A DNA stretch of 5,712 nucleotides from an uncultured Clostridia bacterium (GCA_945868935.1 CAMBNE010000085.1:1-5712), one strand, 5' to 3'; counted from the stretch's first letter, positions 1 through 5,712 are shown. Program-made: numbers and translations. The notes: generated by a model from the letters alone, not told the origin.

Positions 1-19
1 CATTCCGAATTCCGAATTA
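1..19. repeat. Heptamer tandem repeat (truncated by window edge)
   Basis: The window opens with CATTCCG (1-7), AATTCCG (8-14) and a partial AATTA (15-19), i.e. units of the form (A/C)ATT(C/A)CG. The same class of 7-base unit occurs in a longer array at 3814-3848. The array may extend upstream of the window. It lies in the non-coding leader of hisS; no function can be read from it. Confidence 0.6.
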
Positions 20-23
20 AATT

Positions 24-52
24 TTGGTTTATCAGTTTAAAATGATTATATA
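24..52 (+). promoter_or_regulatory. Candidate sigma-A type promoter for hisS
   Basis: TTGGTT at 24-29 and TATATA at 47-52 are separated by 17 bases, which fits a vegetative promoter geometry; the -35 matches TTGACA at 3 of 6 positions and the -10 matches TATAAT at 4 of 6. The region is so AT-rich that chance matches are likely. No T-box leader (specifier stem, antiterminator or terminator) is visible in the 88 bases upstream of hisS, although one further upstream cannot be excluded. Confidence 0.3.
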
Positions 53-75
53 AAAATAAAAAAGCAACTAATTTC

Positions 76-82
76 GGAGGAG
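76..82 (+). promoter_or_regulatory. Ribosome binding site of hisS
   Basis: GGAGGAG lies 6 bases before the ATG at 89. It is a near-ideal Shine-Dalgarno sequence and fixes the hisS start. Confidence 0.85.
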
Positions 83-88
83 AAATAT

Positions 89-1408
89 ATGGCGCTTATA
101 ACAAAGAAAATCAAGGGCACAGAGGACGTTCTGCCAAAGGAAAGCTACCGCTGGCAGTTCATTGAAAACATAATGCGTGAGGAATCGGGCAAATTCGGCT
201 TCAAGGAAATCCGCACGCCTGTTTTTGAGCATACCGAGCTTTTTGCAAGGGGCGTAGGTCAGACAACCGACGTTGTGCAGAAGGAGATGTACACCTTTGA
301 CACAAAGGGCGGCGAGAGCGTTACGCTCCGTCCCGAGGGTACGGCAGGTGCGGCAAGAGCCGTTCTTGAACACGCTCTTGAAAACGAGGGACTGCCGATT
401 AAGGCAAGCTACTTCGTTTCCTGCTACCGCTACGAAAAGCCGCAGGCAGGCAGACTGCGTGAGTTCCACCAGTTCGGTCTTGAGGAGTACGGAACACAGT
501 CACCCGTTGCCGATGCAGAGCTTATCTGTGCGGCTCAGTCAATTTTTGACCGCTTGCAGATTCAGCAGCTCCGCCTTGAAATCAACTCAATCGGATGTCC
601 GACTTGCCGTGCAGAATACCACAAGGCTCTCAAGGAATATTTTGAAGGCTACAAGGGCGAGCTTTGCGACACCTGTCTTTCACGTCTTGAGAAAAACCCG
701 ATGAGAATTCTCGACTGCAAATCTCCGATTTGCTCAAAGATTGCCGAGGGTGCTCCGAAGATTACCGACTACCTCTGCGACGAGTGCGACGAGCACTTTA
801 AATCCGTTCAGAGATACCTTGACTCGGCAGGCGTAAAATACACCGTAAATCCGACAATCGTTCGTGGTCTTGACTACTACACCAAAACCGTTTTTGAGTT
901 CGTGACCGACTGCATCGGCGCACAGGGCACAGTCTGCGGAGGCGGCCGCTATGACGGACTGATTGAGGAGCTGGGCGGAAAGCACCTGCCATCGCTCGGC
1001 TTTGCAATGGGACTTGAAAGATTGCTTATGGTAATGGATAAGCAGGGAATAGAAATCCCCGACTTCAGCGAGTGCAATCTCTACATTGCAACAATGGGCG
1101 AAAGCGCCAAGGAAAAGGCGTTTGAGCTTGCAATGGCACTGCGTGAAAGCTCAATGACGGTTGAAACCGACGTTGTCGGCAGAGGACTGCGTGCGCAGAT
1201 GAAGTACGCCGACAAAATCGGCGCAAAATACTCAATGGTGCTCGGCGACAACGAGCTTGAGCAGAAAAAGGCTGTTATCAAGAATATGAACACAGGCAAG
1301 CAGACAACGGTAAGGCTTGACGAAAACTTTTTAGAGGATTTCATCGTGATGGAAACCACAGACGAGGACAGTTCGGATATAGCGTTAGGCTTGCAAAAAG
1401 ATGAATAA
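89..1408 (+). CDS. hisS: Histidyl-tRNA synthetase (HisRS), complete, 439 aa
   Basis: A class IIa aminoacyl-tRNA synthetase that activates histidine with ATP and charges tRNA-His in the cytoplasm. The N-terminus (KIKGTEDVLP, residues 7-16) is typical of bacterial HisRS. Motif 1 lies around residues 36-57 (FGFKEIRTPVFEHTEL). Motif 2 covers about 112-134, with R114 and the EFHQFG segment. The histidine-recognition signature RGLDYYTKTVFEF is at 259-271, followed by the GGGRYD loop at 284-289. Motif 3 is SLGFAMGLERLL at 302-313, with its conserved arginine at 311. The C-terminal anticodon-binding domain starts near residue 330 and runs to about 420. The insertion region holds paired cysteines (170/173, 193/196, 230/233, plus 210 and 215), a pattern I recall from other Firmicute HisRS; metal binding is only a possibility. 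Length is usual for the family. In many Firmicutes aspS follows hisS directly, whereas here 626 bases intervene. The last residues are a variable acidic tail. Confidence 0.97.
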   Translation: MALITKKIKGTEDVLPKESYRWQFIENIMREESGKFGFKEIRTPVFEHTELFARGVGQTTDVVQKEMYTFDTKGGESVTLRPEGTAGAARAVLEHALENEGLPIKASYFVSCYRYEKPQAGRLREFHQFGLEEYGTQSPVADAELICAAQSIFDRLQIQQLRLEINSIGCPTCRAEYHKALKEYFEGYKGELCDTCLSRLEKNPMRILDCKSPICSKIAEGAPKITDYLCDECDEHFKSVQRYLDSAGVKYTVNPTIVRGLDYYTKTVFEFVTDCIGAQGTVCGGGRYDGLIEELGGKHLPSLGFAMGLERLLMVMDKQGIEIPDFSECNLYIATMGESAKEKAFELAMALRESSMTVETDVVGRGLRAQMKYADKIGAKYSMVLGDNELEQKKAVIKNMNTGKQTTVRLDENFLEDFIVMETTDEDSSDIALGLQKDE

Positions 1409-1418
1409 TTGATAGTGA

Positions 1419-1468
1419 GGAGTGTGGAGAGTGGAGTGTGGAGTTTCGGGTCGCTTCGCTCCGAATTT
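1419..1468 (+). repeat. Left arm of the long inverted repeat
   Basis: This arm pairs with 1902-1951 over 50 consecutive positions. The only non-Watson-Crick pairs are G1427 with T1943 and T1456 with G1914, both G-U in + strand RNA. The arm contains a purine-rich, internally repetitive half (AGTGTGGAG at 1421-1429 and again at 1435-1443) and a GC-rich half (GGGTCGCTTCGCTCC, 1448-1462). A further TGTGGAGT copy just inside it (1476-1483) supplies the Shine-Dalgarno sequence of the enclosed gene. Confidence 0.9.
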
Positions 1469-1490
1469 ATAATGCTGTGGAGTATAAACA

Positions 1491-1858
1491 ATGCTTGATG
1501 AAAATACAGTTAAATATAAGAGCAAAAGGTTTGCAGTTCGTGTTGTAAACCTATATAAATACTTAACAAATGAAAAAAGGAATTTGTTTTATCAAAGCAG
1601 ATTTTGCGTTCGGGAACAAGTATAGGAGCTAATATTGCAGAAAGTGAATGTGCAATAAGCGAAAAAGATTTTTTGCTGAAAATATATACTTCGCTTAAAG
1701 AATGTTCGGAAACATTGTATTGGCTTGATTTACTTTATGAAACAGAATATTTGGATAAGAAAGAATACTTTTCTTTGAAGAATGATTGTGATGAAATAAA
1801 AAGAATGTTGTCATCAACAACCAAAACAATGAATGACAGACTTACAGACAATAAATAA
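1491..1858 (+). pseudogene. Four-helix bundle protein (S23 / 23S rRNA IVS family), frame interrupted at an A6 tract
   Basis: Translation from ATG 1491, preceded by GGAG at 1479-1482 with 8 bases of spacing, gives an S23-like start (KRFAVRVVNLYKYLTNEK) but then runs out of frame and stops at 1623-1625 after 44 residues. The second frame, from about 1577 to 1858, reads KEFVLSKQILRSGTSIGANIAES and then EYWL-like helices (ETLYWLDLLYETEYL), the rest of the same family. The two halves join exactly if the A6 run at 1573-1578 were A7, or if the ribosome slipped by -1 there; the restored protein has 122 residues, normal for the family. Known members form small four-helix bundles encoded in 23S rRNA intervening sequences and elsewhere; Avd of diversity-generating retroelements has a related fold. 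Their molecular role is mostly unclear. A TTG at 1604 could be called as a start for the second half, but it has no ribosome binding site and falls inside the conserved ILRSGTS segment. It could be a decayed gene, a phase-variable or recoded gene, or a homopolymer sequencing error. Confidence 0.82.
1573..1578 (+). other. A6 homopolymer at the frame break
   Basis: Six A residues lie between G1572 and GG1579-1580. In the upstream frame the codons are GAA AAA AGG. Slipping back one base after AAA gives AAG GAA TTT and restores the family sequence EKKEFVLSKQ. The slip site A AAA AGG is imperfect compared with the classical A AAA AAG heptamer, because the second tRNA would re-pair poorly. An A7 allele would restore the frame without slippage. 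Confidence 0.75.
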
Positions 1859-1901
1859 TATTTCTCACAAGCTAACTTTTCCAAACAATACGCACTATTA
1901 C

Positions 1902-1951
1902 AAATTCGGAGCGGAGCGACCCGAAACTCCACACTCCACTCTTCACACTCC
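1902..1951 (-). repeat. Right arm of the long inverted repeat
   Basis: This is the reverse complement of 1419-1468 apart from the two G-U-compatible positions (1914 and 1943). Inward pairing resumes after one mismatch (A1469/C1901): 1470-1474 with 1896-1900, then 1476-1479 with 1891-1894, including two further G-U pairs (G1474-T1896, T1478-G1892). The loop left between 1480 and 1890 is 411 bases and holds nearly the whole four-helix-bundle gene. Confidence 0.9.
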
Positions 1952-1955
1952 AAAC

Positions 1956-2034
1956 TTAAAACATATGATAAACAATCGACTTTAAATATTAATTAAATAT
2001 ATATACTTTAATCAAGATAAGGAGATATTATAAA
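1956..2034 (+). promoter_or_regulatory. AT-rich leader of aspS with ribosome binding site and weak promoter candidate
   Basis: The ribosome binding site AAGGAG is at 2019-2024, ten bases before the ATG at 2035. TATACT at 2002-2007 matches a -10 box at 5 of 6 positions but lacks a good -35 at 17 bases; TCGACT at 1976-1981 with TATATA at 1998-2003 (16-base spacing) is an alternative. Because the element lies upstream, a local promoter for aspS is plausible, but the AT-rich background makes it uncertain. No T-box or terminator hairpin is seen here. Confidence 0.35.
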
Positions 2035-3807
2035 ATGGCAGAATTTATGACAGGGTTAAAGCGTACAAATTACTGCGGAGATTTACGACTCTCCGACGAG
2101 GGAAAGGAAGTAACCGTCTGCGGTTGGGTACAGCGCTGCCGTGACCTTGGACAGCTCATCTTCATCGACCTGCGTGACCGCACAGGCGTTGTACAGCTTG
2201 CCTTTAACGATACGACAGACAAGGAGATTTTCGACAAGGCTTTTTCCTGCCGCAGTGAGTTCGTTCTCGCCGCAAAGGGCGTTGTCTGCGAGAGAAGCTC
2301 AAAAAATACAGAAATCCCCACAGGCGAAATCGAAATCCTCGTAAACGATTTGCGTGTGCTTTCAAAGGCTCAGACTCCCCCGTTTGAAATTGTTGACGAA
2401 ACCAGCACAAACGAGGAATTGCGCCTTAAATACCGCTATCTCGATTTGCGCCGCCGTCCGCTTCAGAACAACATTATGATGCGCAGTAAGCTATCAAAGA
2501 CCGCCCGTGACTACTTTGCAGAGAACGGCTTTATCGAGATTGAAACTCCGATGATGATTAAGTCCACACCCGAGGGCGCAAGAGATTACCTTGTTCCGTC
2601 AAGAATCCACAACGGCAAGTTCTATGCTCTTCCGCAGTCGCCGCAGATTTACAAACAGCTCCTTATGGTGTCGGGCTTTGACCGCTACATTCAGCTCGCA
2701 CGCTGTTTCCGTGACGAGGATTTGCGTGCCGACCGCCAGCCCGAATTTACTCAGATTGATATGGAGCTTTCGTTCGTTGACGTTGAGGACATTCTTGAAA
2801 TAAACGAGGGACTTTTCAAGAGAATTTTCAGGGACGTTCTCGGCAAGGAATTAAAAACTCCGTTTGAGAGAATGACCTACAAGGAGGCTATGGAAAGCTA
2901 CGGCTCCGACAAGCCCGACATTCGCTTTGATATGAAAATCCAGGACATTTCCGACCTTGTAAAGGACTGCGGCTTCGGTGTGTTCACAGGCGCAATTGAA
3001 AACGGCGGCTCGGTTCGTGCAATCGTTGCAAAGAATGCGGCTTCGGTTTACACGAGAAAGGAAATCGACAAGCTCACCGAGTACGTAAAGGGAATCGGTG
3101 CAAAGGGACTTGCCTATGTAAGGTGGGTTGACGAGCCGAACGCATCGTTCAAGAAGTTTATGACCGACGAGGAAATGAGCGCAATTTACGAAAGACTCGG
3201 CGCAGAAAAGGGCGACGTAATCCTGATTGTAGCCGACAAGACAAGCACGGTGCTTTCAACGCTCGGCGCACTCCGTCTTATGGTTGCAAAGCGCCTTGAC
3301 ATTATCCCCGATGAATTTAAATTCCTCTGGATTGTTGACTTCCCGTTCTTCGAGTACGACGACGAGAGCGGCGAGTGGCTTGCAATGCATCACCCATTTA
3401 CAATGCCCAAGGAGGATTGCCTGCAATACCTCGACACCGACCCGTCAAAGGTAATTGCAAAGGCGTTTGACCTTACTTTAAACGGCATTGAGCTTTCGAG
3501 CGGCTCGATGCGTATCACAGACCCCGAATTGCAGGAAAAGATGTTCAGGGCATTAAAGCTCACAGACGAGGAAATCGAAGCAAAGTTCGGATTCCTTGTA
3601 GAAGCCTACAAGTACGGCGCACCGCCGCACGGCGGAATGGGAATCGGTCTTGACCGAATCGCAATGCTCCTCTGCAAGGCTGACAGCCTGAGAGATGTTA
3701 CGGCATTCCCGAAGGTACAGAACGCAAGCGAGCTTATGTCGTCCTGCCCCGCACCCGTTGATAAGGAAAGCCTTGACGTGCTCGGAATCGAAATAAAAGA
3801 GCAGTAA
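2035..3807 (+). CDS. aspS: Aspartyl-tRNA synthetase (AspRS), bacterial type with GAD domain, 590 aa
   Basis: A class IIb synthetase that charges tRNA-Asp with aspartate in the cytoplasm. The N-terminal OB-fold anticodon-binding domain spans about residues 12-110 (VTVCGWVQRCRDLG, IFIDLRDRTGVVQ). The catalytic core begins with RLKYRYLDLRR (130-140). It includes the flipping-loop-like segment STPEGARDYLVPSR (177-190), the QSPQ motif (201-204), motif 2 FRDEDLRADRQPEFTQ (225-240) and motif 3 GGMGIGLDR (533-541). The segment between motifs 2 and 3, about 290-410, matches the inserted GAD domain of bacterial AspRS. Length is usual. Positions that separate tRNA-Asp-specific from non-discriminating bacterial AspRS resemble E. 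coli: L38 in the RDLG segment, where non-discriminating enzymes often have His, and a Lys at 90 (SSKN). This suggests a discriminating enzyme, by alignment from memory. The start at 2035 is supported by AAGGAG at 2019. In frame, a second ATG occurs at residue 5, which is less likely because of spacing. Confidence 0.97.
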   Translation: MAEFMTGLKRTNYCGDLRLSDEGKEVTVCGWVQRCRDLGQLIFIDLRDRTGVVQLAFNDTTDKEIFDKAFSCRSEFVLAAKGVVCERSSKNTEIPTGEIEILVNDLRVLSKAQTPPFEIVDETSTNEELRLKYRYLDLRRRPLQNNIMMRSKLSKTARDYFAENGFIEIETPMMIKSTPEGARDYLVPSRIHNGKFYALPQSPQIYKQLLMVSGFDRYIQLARCFRDEDLRADRQPEFTQIDMELSFVDVEDILEINEGLFKRIFRDVLGKELKTPFERMTYKEAMESYGSDKPDIRFDMKIQDISDLVKDCGFGVFTGAIENGGSVRAIVAKNAASVYTRKEIDKLTEYVKGIGAKGLAYVRWVDEPNASFKKFMTDEEMSAIYERLGAEKGDVILIVADKTSTVLSTLGALRLMVAKRLDIIPDEFKFLWIVDFPFFEYDDESGEWLAMHHPFTMPKEDCLQYLDTDPSKVIAKAFDLTLNGIELSSGSMRITDPELQEKMFRALKLTDEEIEAKFGFLVEAYKYGAPPHGGMGIGLDRIAMLLCKADSLRDVTAFPKVQNASELMSSCPAPVDKESLDVLGIEIKEQ

Positions 3808-3813
3808 TAAATT

Positions 3814-3848
3814 AATTCCGAATTACGCATTACGAATTCCGCATTAGA
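3814..3848. repeat. Heptamer tandem repeat, five units
   Basis: Successive units are AATTCCG, AATTACG, CATTACG, AATTCCG and CATTAGA (the last imperfect), giving a strict 7-base period with consensus (A/C)ATT(C/A)CG. The array fills almost the whole gap between the aspS stop (3807) and the next gene. The same unit occurs at 1-19. No stem-loop followed by a T-run is seen, so it does not look like an intrinsic terminator. Confidence 0.85.
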
Positions 3849-3854
3849 AATGAG

Positions 3855-4637
3855 GTGTGCAATATCAATTCAGCATTAATCATAACATTAGTTATTGTTG
3901 CAATTTCGGTGGTTGCCGTAGCTGTCGGCGTTGTTGTAATCAAGCACAAACTGCGTGACGTTTCACGCTCGCTTTTCGGTACGAATAGTTTTATTGACGG
4001 TATCAACAAGCAAAAGGAAGAAATGAGCGAAACTCCGCGTTCGCTCCATGCAATGACTTCGGTTTATCTTCCGCAGATTATGCGTGATTTTCCTCAGTTT
4101 GACTACGAGCTTTACAAGAACAAAGCAAAGTCGCTTTTGCGCAGTTACTTTACAGCAGTTCAGACTAAGAAAGCCTCGGCACTTTCCGAGGAATGTTCGC
4201 TCACGCTCAAAAACTACGTTCAGGGCATAATAGAAGATTTGAACGCCCGAAACGTAAAGCAGATATTCAGAGAAGTTGTAATCCACGACGTACAGATTGC
4301 ACGCTACATAAAGACAGGCGCAACTGTCACGATTCTGTTTGAGCTTTCGGTGGGACACTATTCGTACATTGAGGACGAAAACGGCTCGGTTATTTTCGGC
4401 GACAAAAGCTTAAAACAGCAGACGGTTTATGAAATCGGTCTTGTCTACGTTCAGGACGCTGAAAAGTTTGGTGCGGCTGAGGCTGTCGGCTTAAACTGTC
4501 CAAACTGCGGTGCGCCGATTACAAACCTCGGCAGTAAATTCTGCGAATACTGCGGAACGTCGATTGTCGAGTCAAACGAAAGAGCGTGGAAGTTTGACTC
4601 CGTTCGTGAGCAGACAACGTCAAAAAGGCAGTATTAA
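3855..4637 (+). CDS. Membrane-anchored Tim44-like domain protein with C-terminal zinc ribbon, 260 aa
   Basis: One hydrophobic helix at about residues 7-29 (alternating I, V, A and G), followed by KHKLRD, fits a single N-terminal membrane anchor with the rest in the cytoplasm. A linker (SLFGT... SETPRSLHAMTSVYLPQ) leads to a Tim44-like domain at about 75-205, recognised by DFPQFDYELYKNKAKSLLRSYFTA and the following helix-then-sheet pattern. A zinc ribbon follows: C215, C218, C230 and C233 (CPNCG, 11 residues after the second Cys, then CEYCG). Bacterial Tim44-like proteins of this sort are widespread in Clostridia without an assigned function; mitochondrial Tim44 links the import motor to the membrane, but that role should not be transferred. 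The GTG start at 3855 is the only standard start upstream of the membrane helix, since a stop occurs at 3813; its Shine-Dalgarno match is poor. The next gene begins 1 nt after this stop, so the two are probably cotranscribed and perhaps translationally coupled. Confidence 0.8.
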   Translation: MCNINSALIITLVIVAISVVAVAVGVVVIKHKLRDVSRSLFGTNSFIDGINKQKEEMSETPRSLHAMTSVYLPQIMRDFPQFDYELYKNKAKSLLRSYFTAVQTKKASALSEECSLTLKNYVQGIIEDLNARNVKQIFREVVIHDVQIARYIKTGATVTILFELSVGHYSYIEDENGSVIFGDKSLKQQTVYEIGLVYVQDAEKFGAAEAVGLNCPNCGAPITNLGSKFCEYCGTSIVESNERAWKFDSVREQTTSKRQY

Positions 4638-4638
4638 T

Positions 4639-5691
4639 ATGAAAACCGATAATAAATTCAACCTCGGACTTGTAAGCAGATTCCGAAACGAGCTGTTCGG
4701 ACTTTCCATCATTTCCATAATGATTTTCCACTTTTTCCTGCGCATAAGAGAGCACGGCTCAGGCACGCTTTATCCTTTAGCCTTTGCTTACGACAACGCA
4801 ATCAGCTCGGTAGGCGTGGAGCTGTTTCTGTTTTTGTCGGGCGTGGGACTGTACTTTTCAATGTCGAAAAACGGCAACATTCTGAATTTCTACCGAAAAA
4901 GAATGTCAAGGGTGCTGATTCCCTACGCATTGTGGGGCGCAGTTTTCTGGATTGCACTTGATTTGCTTGCAAAGGGCGAGAGCTTAGGCGAATTTCTGTA
5001 CGATTTCAGCTTTCTGTCGTTCTGGCTTGAGGGTGACTCGGTGCTCTGGTACATAGCGTTTATCGTGCTGATGTACCTTGCATTTCCGCTTATTTTCAGA
5101 ATGTTCAGCGGAAAGCACGCAACCGCCTTTCTCATTCTGTCGGTCGGCTTCAGCATAGGCTTGTCGCTTGTATTAAGGCAGTTTTTCCCCGTTGTTTACG
5201 ACAACATTGAAATTGCGGTAAACAGACTCCCGATTTTCCTGTTCGGTGCATATTCGGGCAGGAGGATTTACAAAAGCGACAGCTTTAAAATCGGCGATTT
5301 AATTCTTGTTCTGCTCGGCTTAGCCGTTCATATTTACGGAATTTTGCAGAGATACGGCGTTATCGGAATCAAAATCGGATTTTCACGCTGGGAGTTTGCA
5401 CTTTTTTCAATTTCGCTCATATATATTTGTGTGTGGCTTTTGTCAAAGGTGAATTTAAAGCGTTTTAAAGCCTTTTTACGAGGTGCAGGTGCGCTTTCGC
5501 TTGAGCTTTATATGACGCACGTCACGATTGATAACCTCCTGCGATTCTGCAAAATCCCCACCTATTCGCCGTATTGCTACGCAATTATCATTTTTCTTTC
5601 AATTATTTTCAGTATTTTCTTGCATTTTTCTTTGAAAAATATTATTATAAAGATAAATTCAACCAACTCAAAAAATAAAATTCACAAATAA
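4639..5691 (+). CDS. Acyltransferase-3 family integral membrane protein, 350 aa
   Basis: A multi-spanning membrane protein with the marks of the acyltransferase-3 (OafA/OatA-like) family, which moves acetyl or other acyl groups across the membrane onto envelope polysaccharides or other acceptors. The first segment has RNELFGLSIISIMIFHFF (16-33), with H31 at the expected catalytic-histidine position. Next come VGVELFLFLSGVGLYFS (58-74) and the basic loop YRKRMSRVLIPY (85-96). WYIAFIVLMYLAFPLIFR is at 137-154, NRLPIFLFGAYSGR at 195-208 and the late-family motif LSLELYMTH at 286-294. About ten membrane helices are evident, and no extracellular SGNH domain is attached. The tail (about 334-350) is short and basic. 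The ATG at 4639 was chosen because it lies 1 nt after the previous stop and begins the family N-terminus; the open frame continues upstream to 4510 only as an overlap with the zinc ribbon gene. Acceptor and donor cannot be told from sequence. Confidence 0.88.
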   Translation: MKTDNKFNLGLVSRFRNELFGLSIISIMIFHFFLRIREHGSGTLYPLAFAYDNAISSVGVELFLFLSGVGLYFSMSKNGNILNFYRKRMSRVLIPYALWGAVFWIALDLLAKGESLGEFLYDFSFLSFWLEGDSVLWYIAFIVLMYLAFPLIFRMFSGKHATAFLILSVGFSIGLSLVLRQFFPVVYDNIEIAVNRLPIFLFGAYSGRRIYKSDSFKIGDLILVLLGLAVHIYGILQRYGVIGIKIGFSRWEFALFSISLIYICVWLLSKVNLKRFKAFLRGAGALSLELYMTHVTIDNLLRFCKIPTYSPYCYAIIIFLSIIFSIFLHFSLKNIIIKINSTNSKNKIHK

Positions 5692-5696
5692 AGGAG
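5691..5696 (+). promoter_or_regulatory. Ribosome binding site of the gene entering at the right edge
   Basis: AAGGAG overlaps the last base of the acyltransferase stop codon and lies 7 bases before ATG 5704. With only 12 bases between genes, the next gene is probably in the same transcript. Confidence 0.75.
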
Positions 5697-5703
5697 AGTT
5701 ACT

Positions 5704-5712
5704 ATGGGTATT
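5704..5712 (+). CDS. Start of a further gene, truncated by the window (M-G-I)
   Basis: ATG GGT ATT follows a good Shine-Dalgarno sequence at 5691-5696. Only three codons are visible, so no product can be proposed. Its close spacing suggests it belongs to the same operon as the acyltransferase. Confidence 0.6.

Larger units (their letters stand above)
1415..1955 (+). mobile_element. Inverted-repeat element carrying a four-helix-bundle gene, inserted between hisS and aspS
   Basis: Two arms, 1419-1468 and 1902-1951, are reverse complements at 48 of 50 positions. Weaker pairing extends outward to 1415/1955 and inward to 1479/1891. They enclose one AT-rich gene for an S23-type four-helix bundle protein. 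Hand counts give 16 G/C in 60 bases (1501-1560) and 17 in 60 (1681-1740), against 41 in 60 in part of hisS (301-360), so the cargo differs in composition from its neighbours. No transposase, integrase or reverse transcriptase is encoded inside, so if mobile it would be non-autonomous. No clear target-site duplication was found: TGATA occurs at 1410-1414 and 1966-1970 but not flush with both ends. The element begins 6 bases after the hisS stop. Arms around a cargo gene are seen directly; mobility is inferred from position, composition and symmetry. The alternative is a fixed RNA structural element. Confidence 0.6.

Noticed and set aside
1419..1468. Intrinsic terminator of hisS in the left arm
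   Set aside because: No compact hairpin with a following T-run is present in the arm; its complement lies over 430 bases downstream.
1081..1491. Minus-strand open frame across the hisS 3' end and left arm
   Set aside because: It is low-complexity, serine-rich and antisense to the conserved anticodon-binding domain of hisS; shadow of coding sequence plus arm.
1604..1858. Independent 84-residue gene starting at TTG 1604
   Set aside because: The start falls in the middle of the conserved LSKQILRSGTSIG segment, lacks a ribosome binding site, and the missing N-terminal half lies immediately upstream in another frame.
1735..1953. Minus-strand open frame covering the right arm
   Set aside because: Its start (ECEEWSVEFRVAPLRICN) is simply the translated inverted-repeat arm, and the rest is antisense to the four-helix-bundle gene; no ribosome binding site or family resemblance.
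1410..1970. TGATA at 1410-1414 and 1966-1970 as a target-site duplication
   Set aside because: Five bases in AT-rich DNA are expected by chance, and the right copy is about ten bases away from the arm end, whereas the left copy is flush.
4510..4638. N-terminal extension of the acyltransferase back to 4510
   Set aside because: It overlaps the zinc-ribbon codons of the preceding gene, and its translation (RRLQTSAVNSANTAERR...) resembles no acyltransferase N-terminus; the family sequence begins just after ATG 4639.

Overview
The window looks like a low-to-moderate GC Clostridia chromosome, probably a Ruminococcaceae/Oscillospiraceae relative. This is inferred from the protein flavours, the strong GGAGG-type ribosome binding sites, GC-moderate genes with AT-rich gaps, and the adjacency of hisS and aspS that is common in Firmicutes. 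No rRNA, tRNA or CRISPR array was seen. All genes read on the + strand.

Layout: (1) 1-88, an AT-rich leader opening with a heptamer repeat. (2) 89-1408, hisS, histidyl-tRNA synthetase. (3) 1409-2034, an insertion-like element separating hisS from aspS: two long inverted arms enclose an AT-rich four-helix-bundle (S23/23S-rRNA-IVS type) gene whose frame is broken at an A6 tract. (4) 2035-3807, aspS, aspartyl-tRNA synthetase. (5) 3808-3854, a short gap filled by the same class of heptamer repeat as at the window start. (6) 3855-4637, a membrane-anchored Tim44-like protein with a C-terminal zinc ribbon. (7) 4639-5691, a multi-spanning acyltransferase-3 family protein starting 1 nt after the previous stop. 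(8) 5704 onward, the first three codons of another gene.

The two synthetases supply charged tRNAs and are ordinary full-length housekeeping enzymes. The last two complete genes form a tight pair probably acting at the cell envelope; their shared role is not evident from sequence. The most interesting object is the element at about 1415-1955. Its arms pair over 50 consecutive positions (1419-1468 with 1902-1951). Both departures from Watson-Crick pairing in that run are G-U pairs in the + strand transcript. Pairing continues inward, with one-base interruptions, to 1479/1891. This resembles the architecture of 23S rRNA intervening sequences (a stem closing a loop that encodes an S23-type four-helix bundle protein), but it sits between two protein-coding genes. 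Function and mobility are inferred, not shown.
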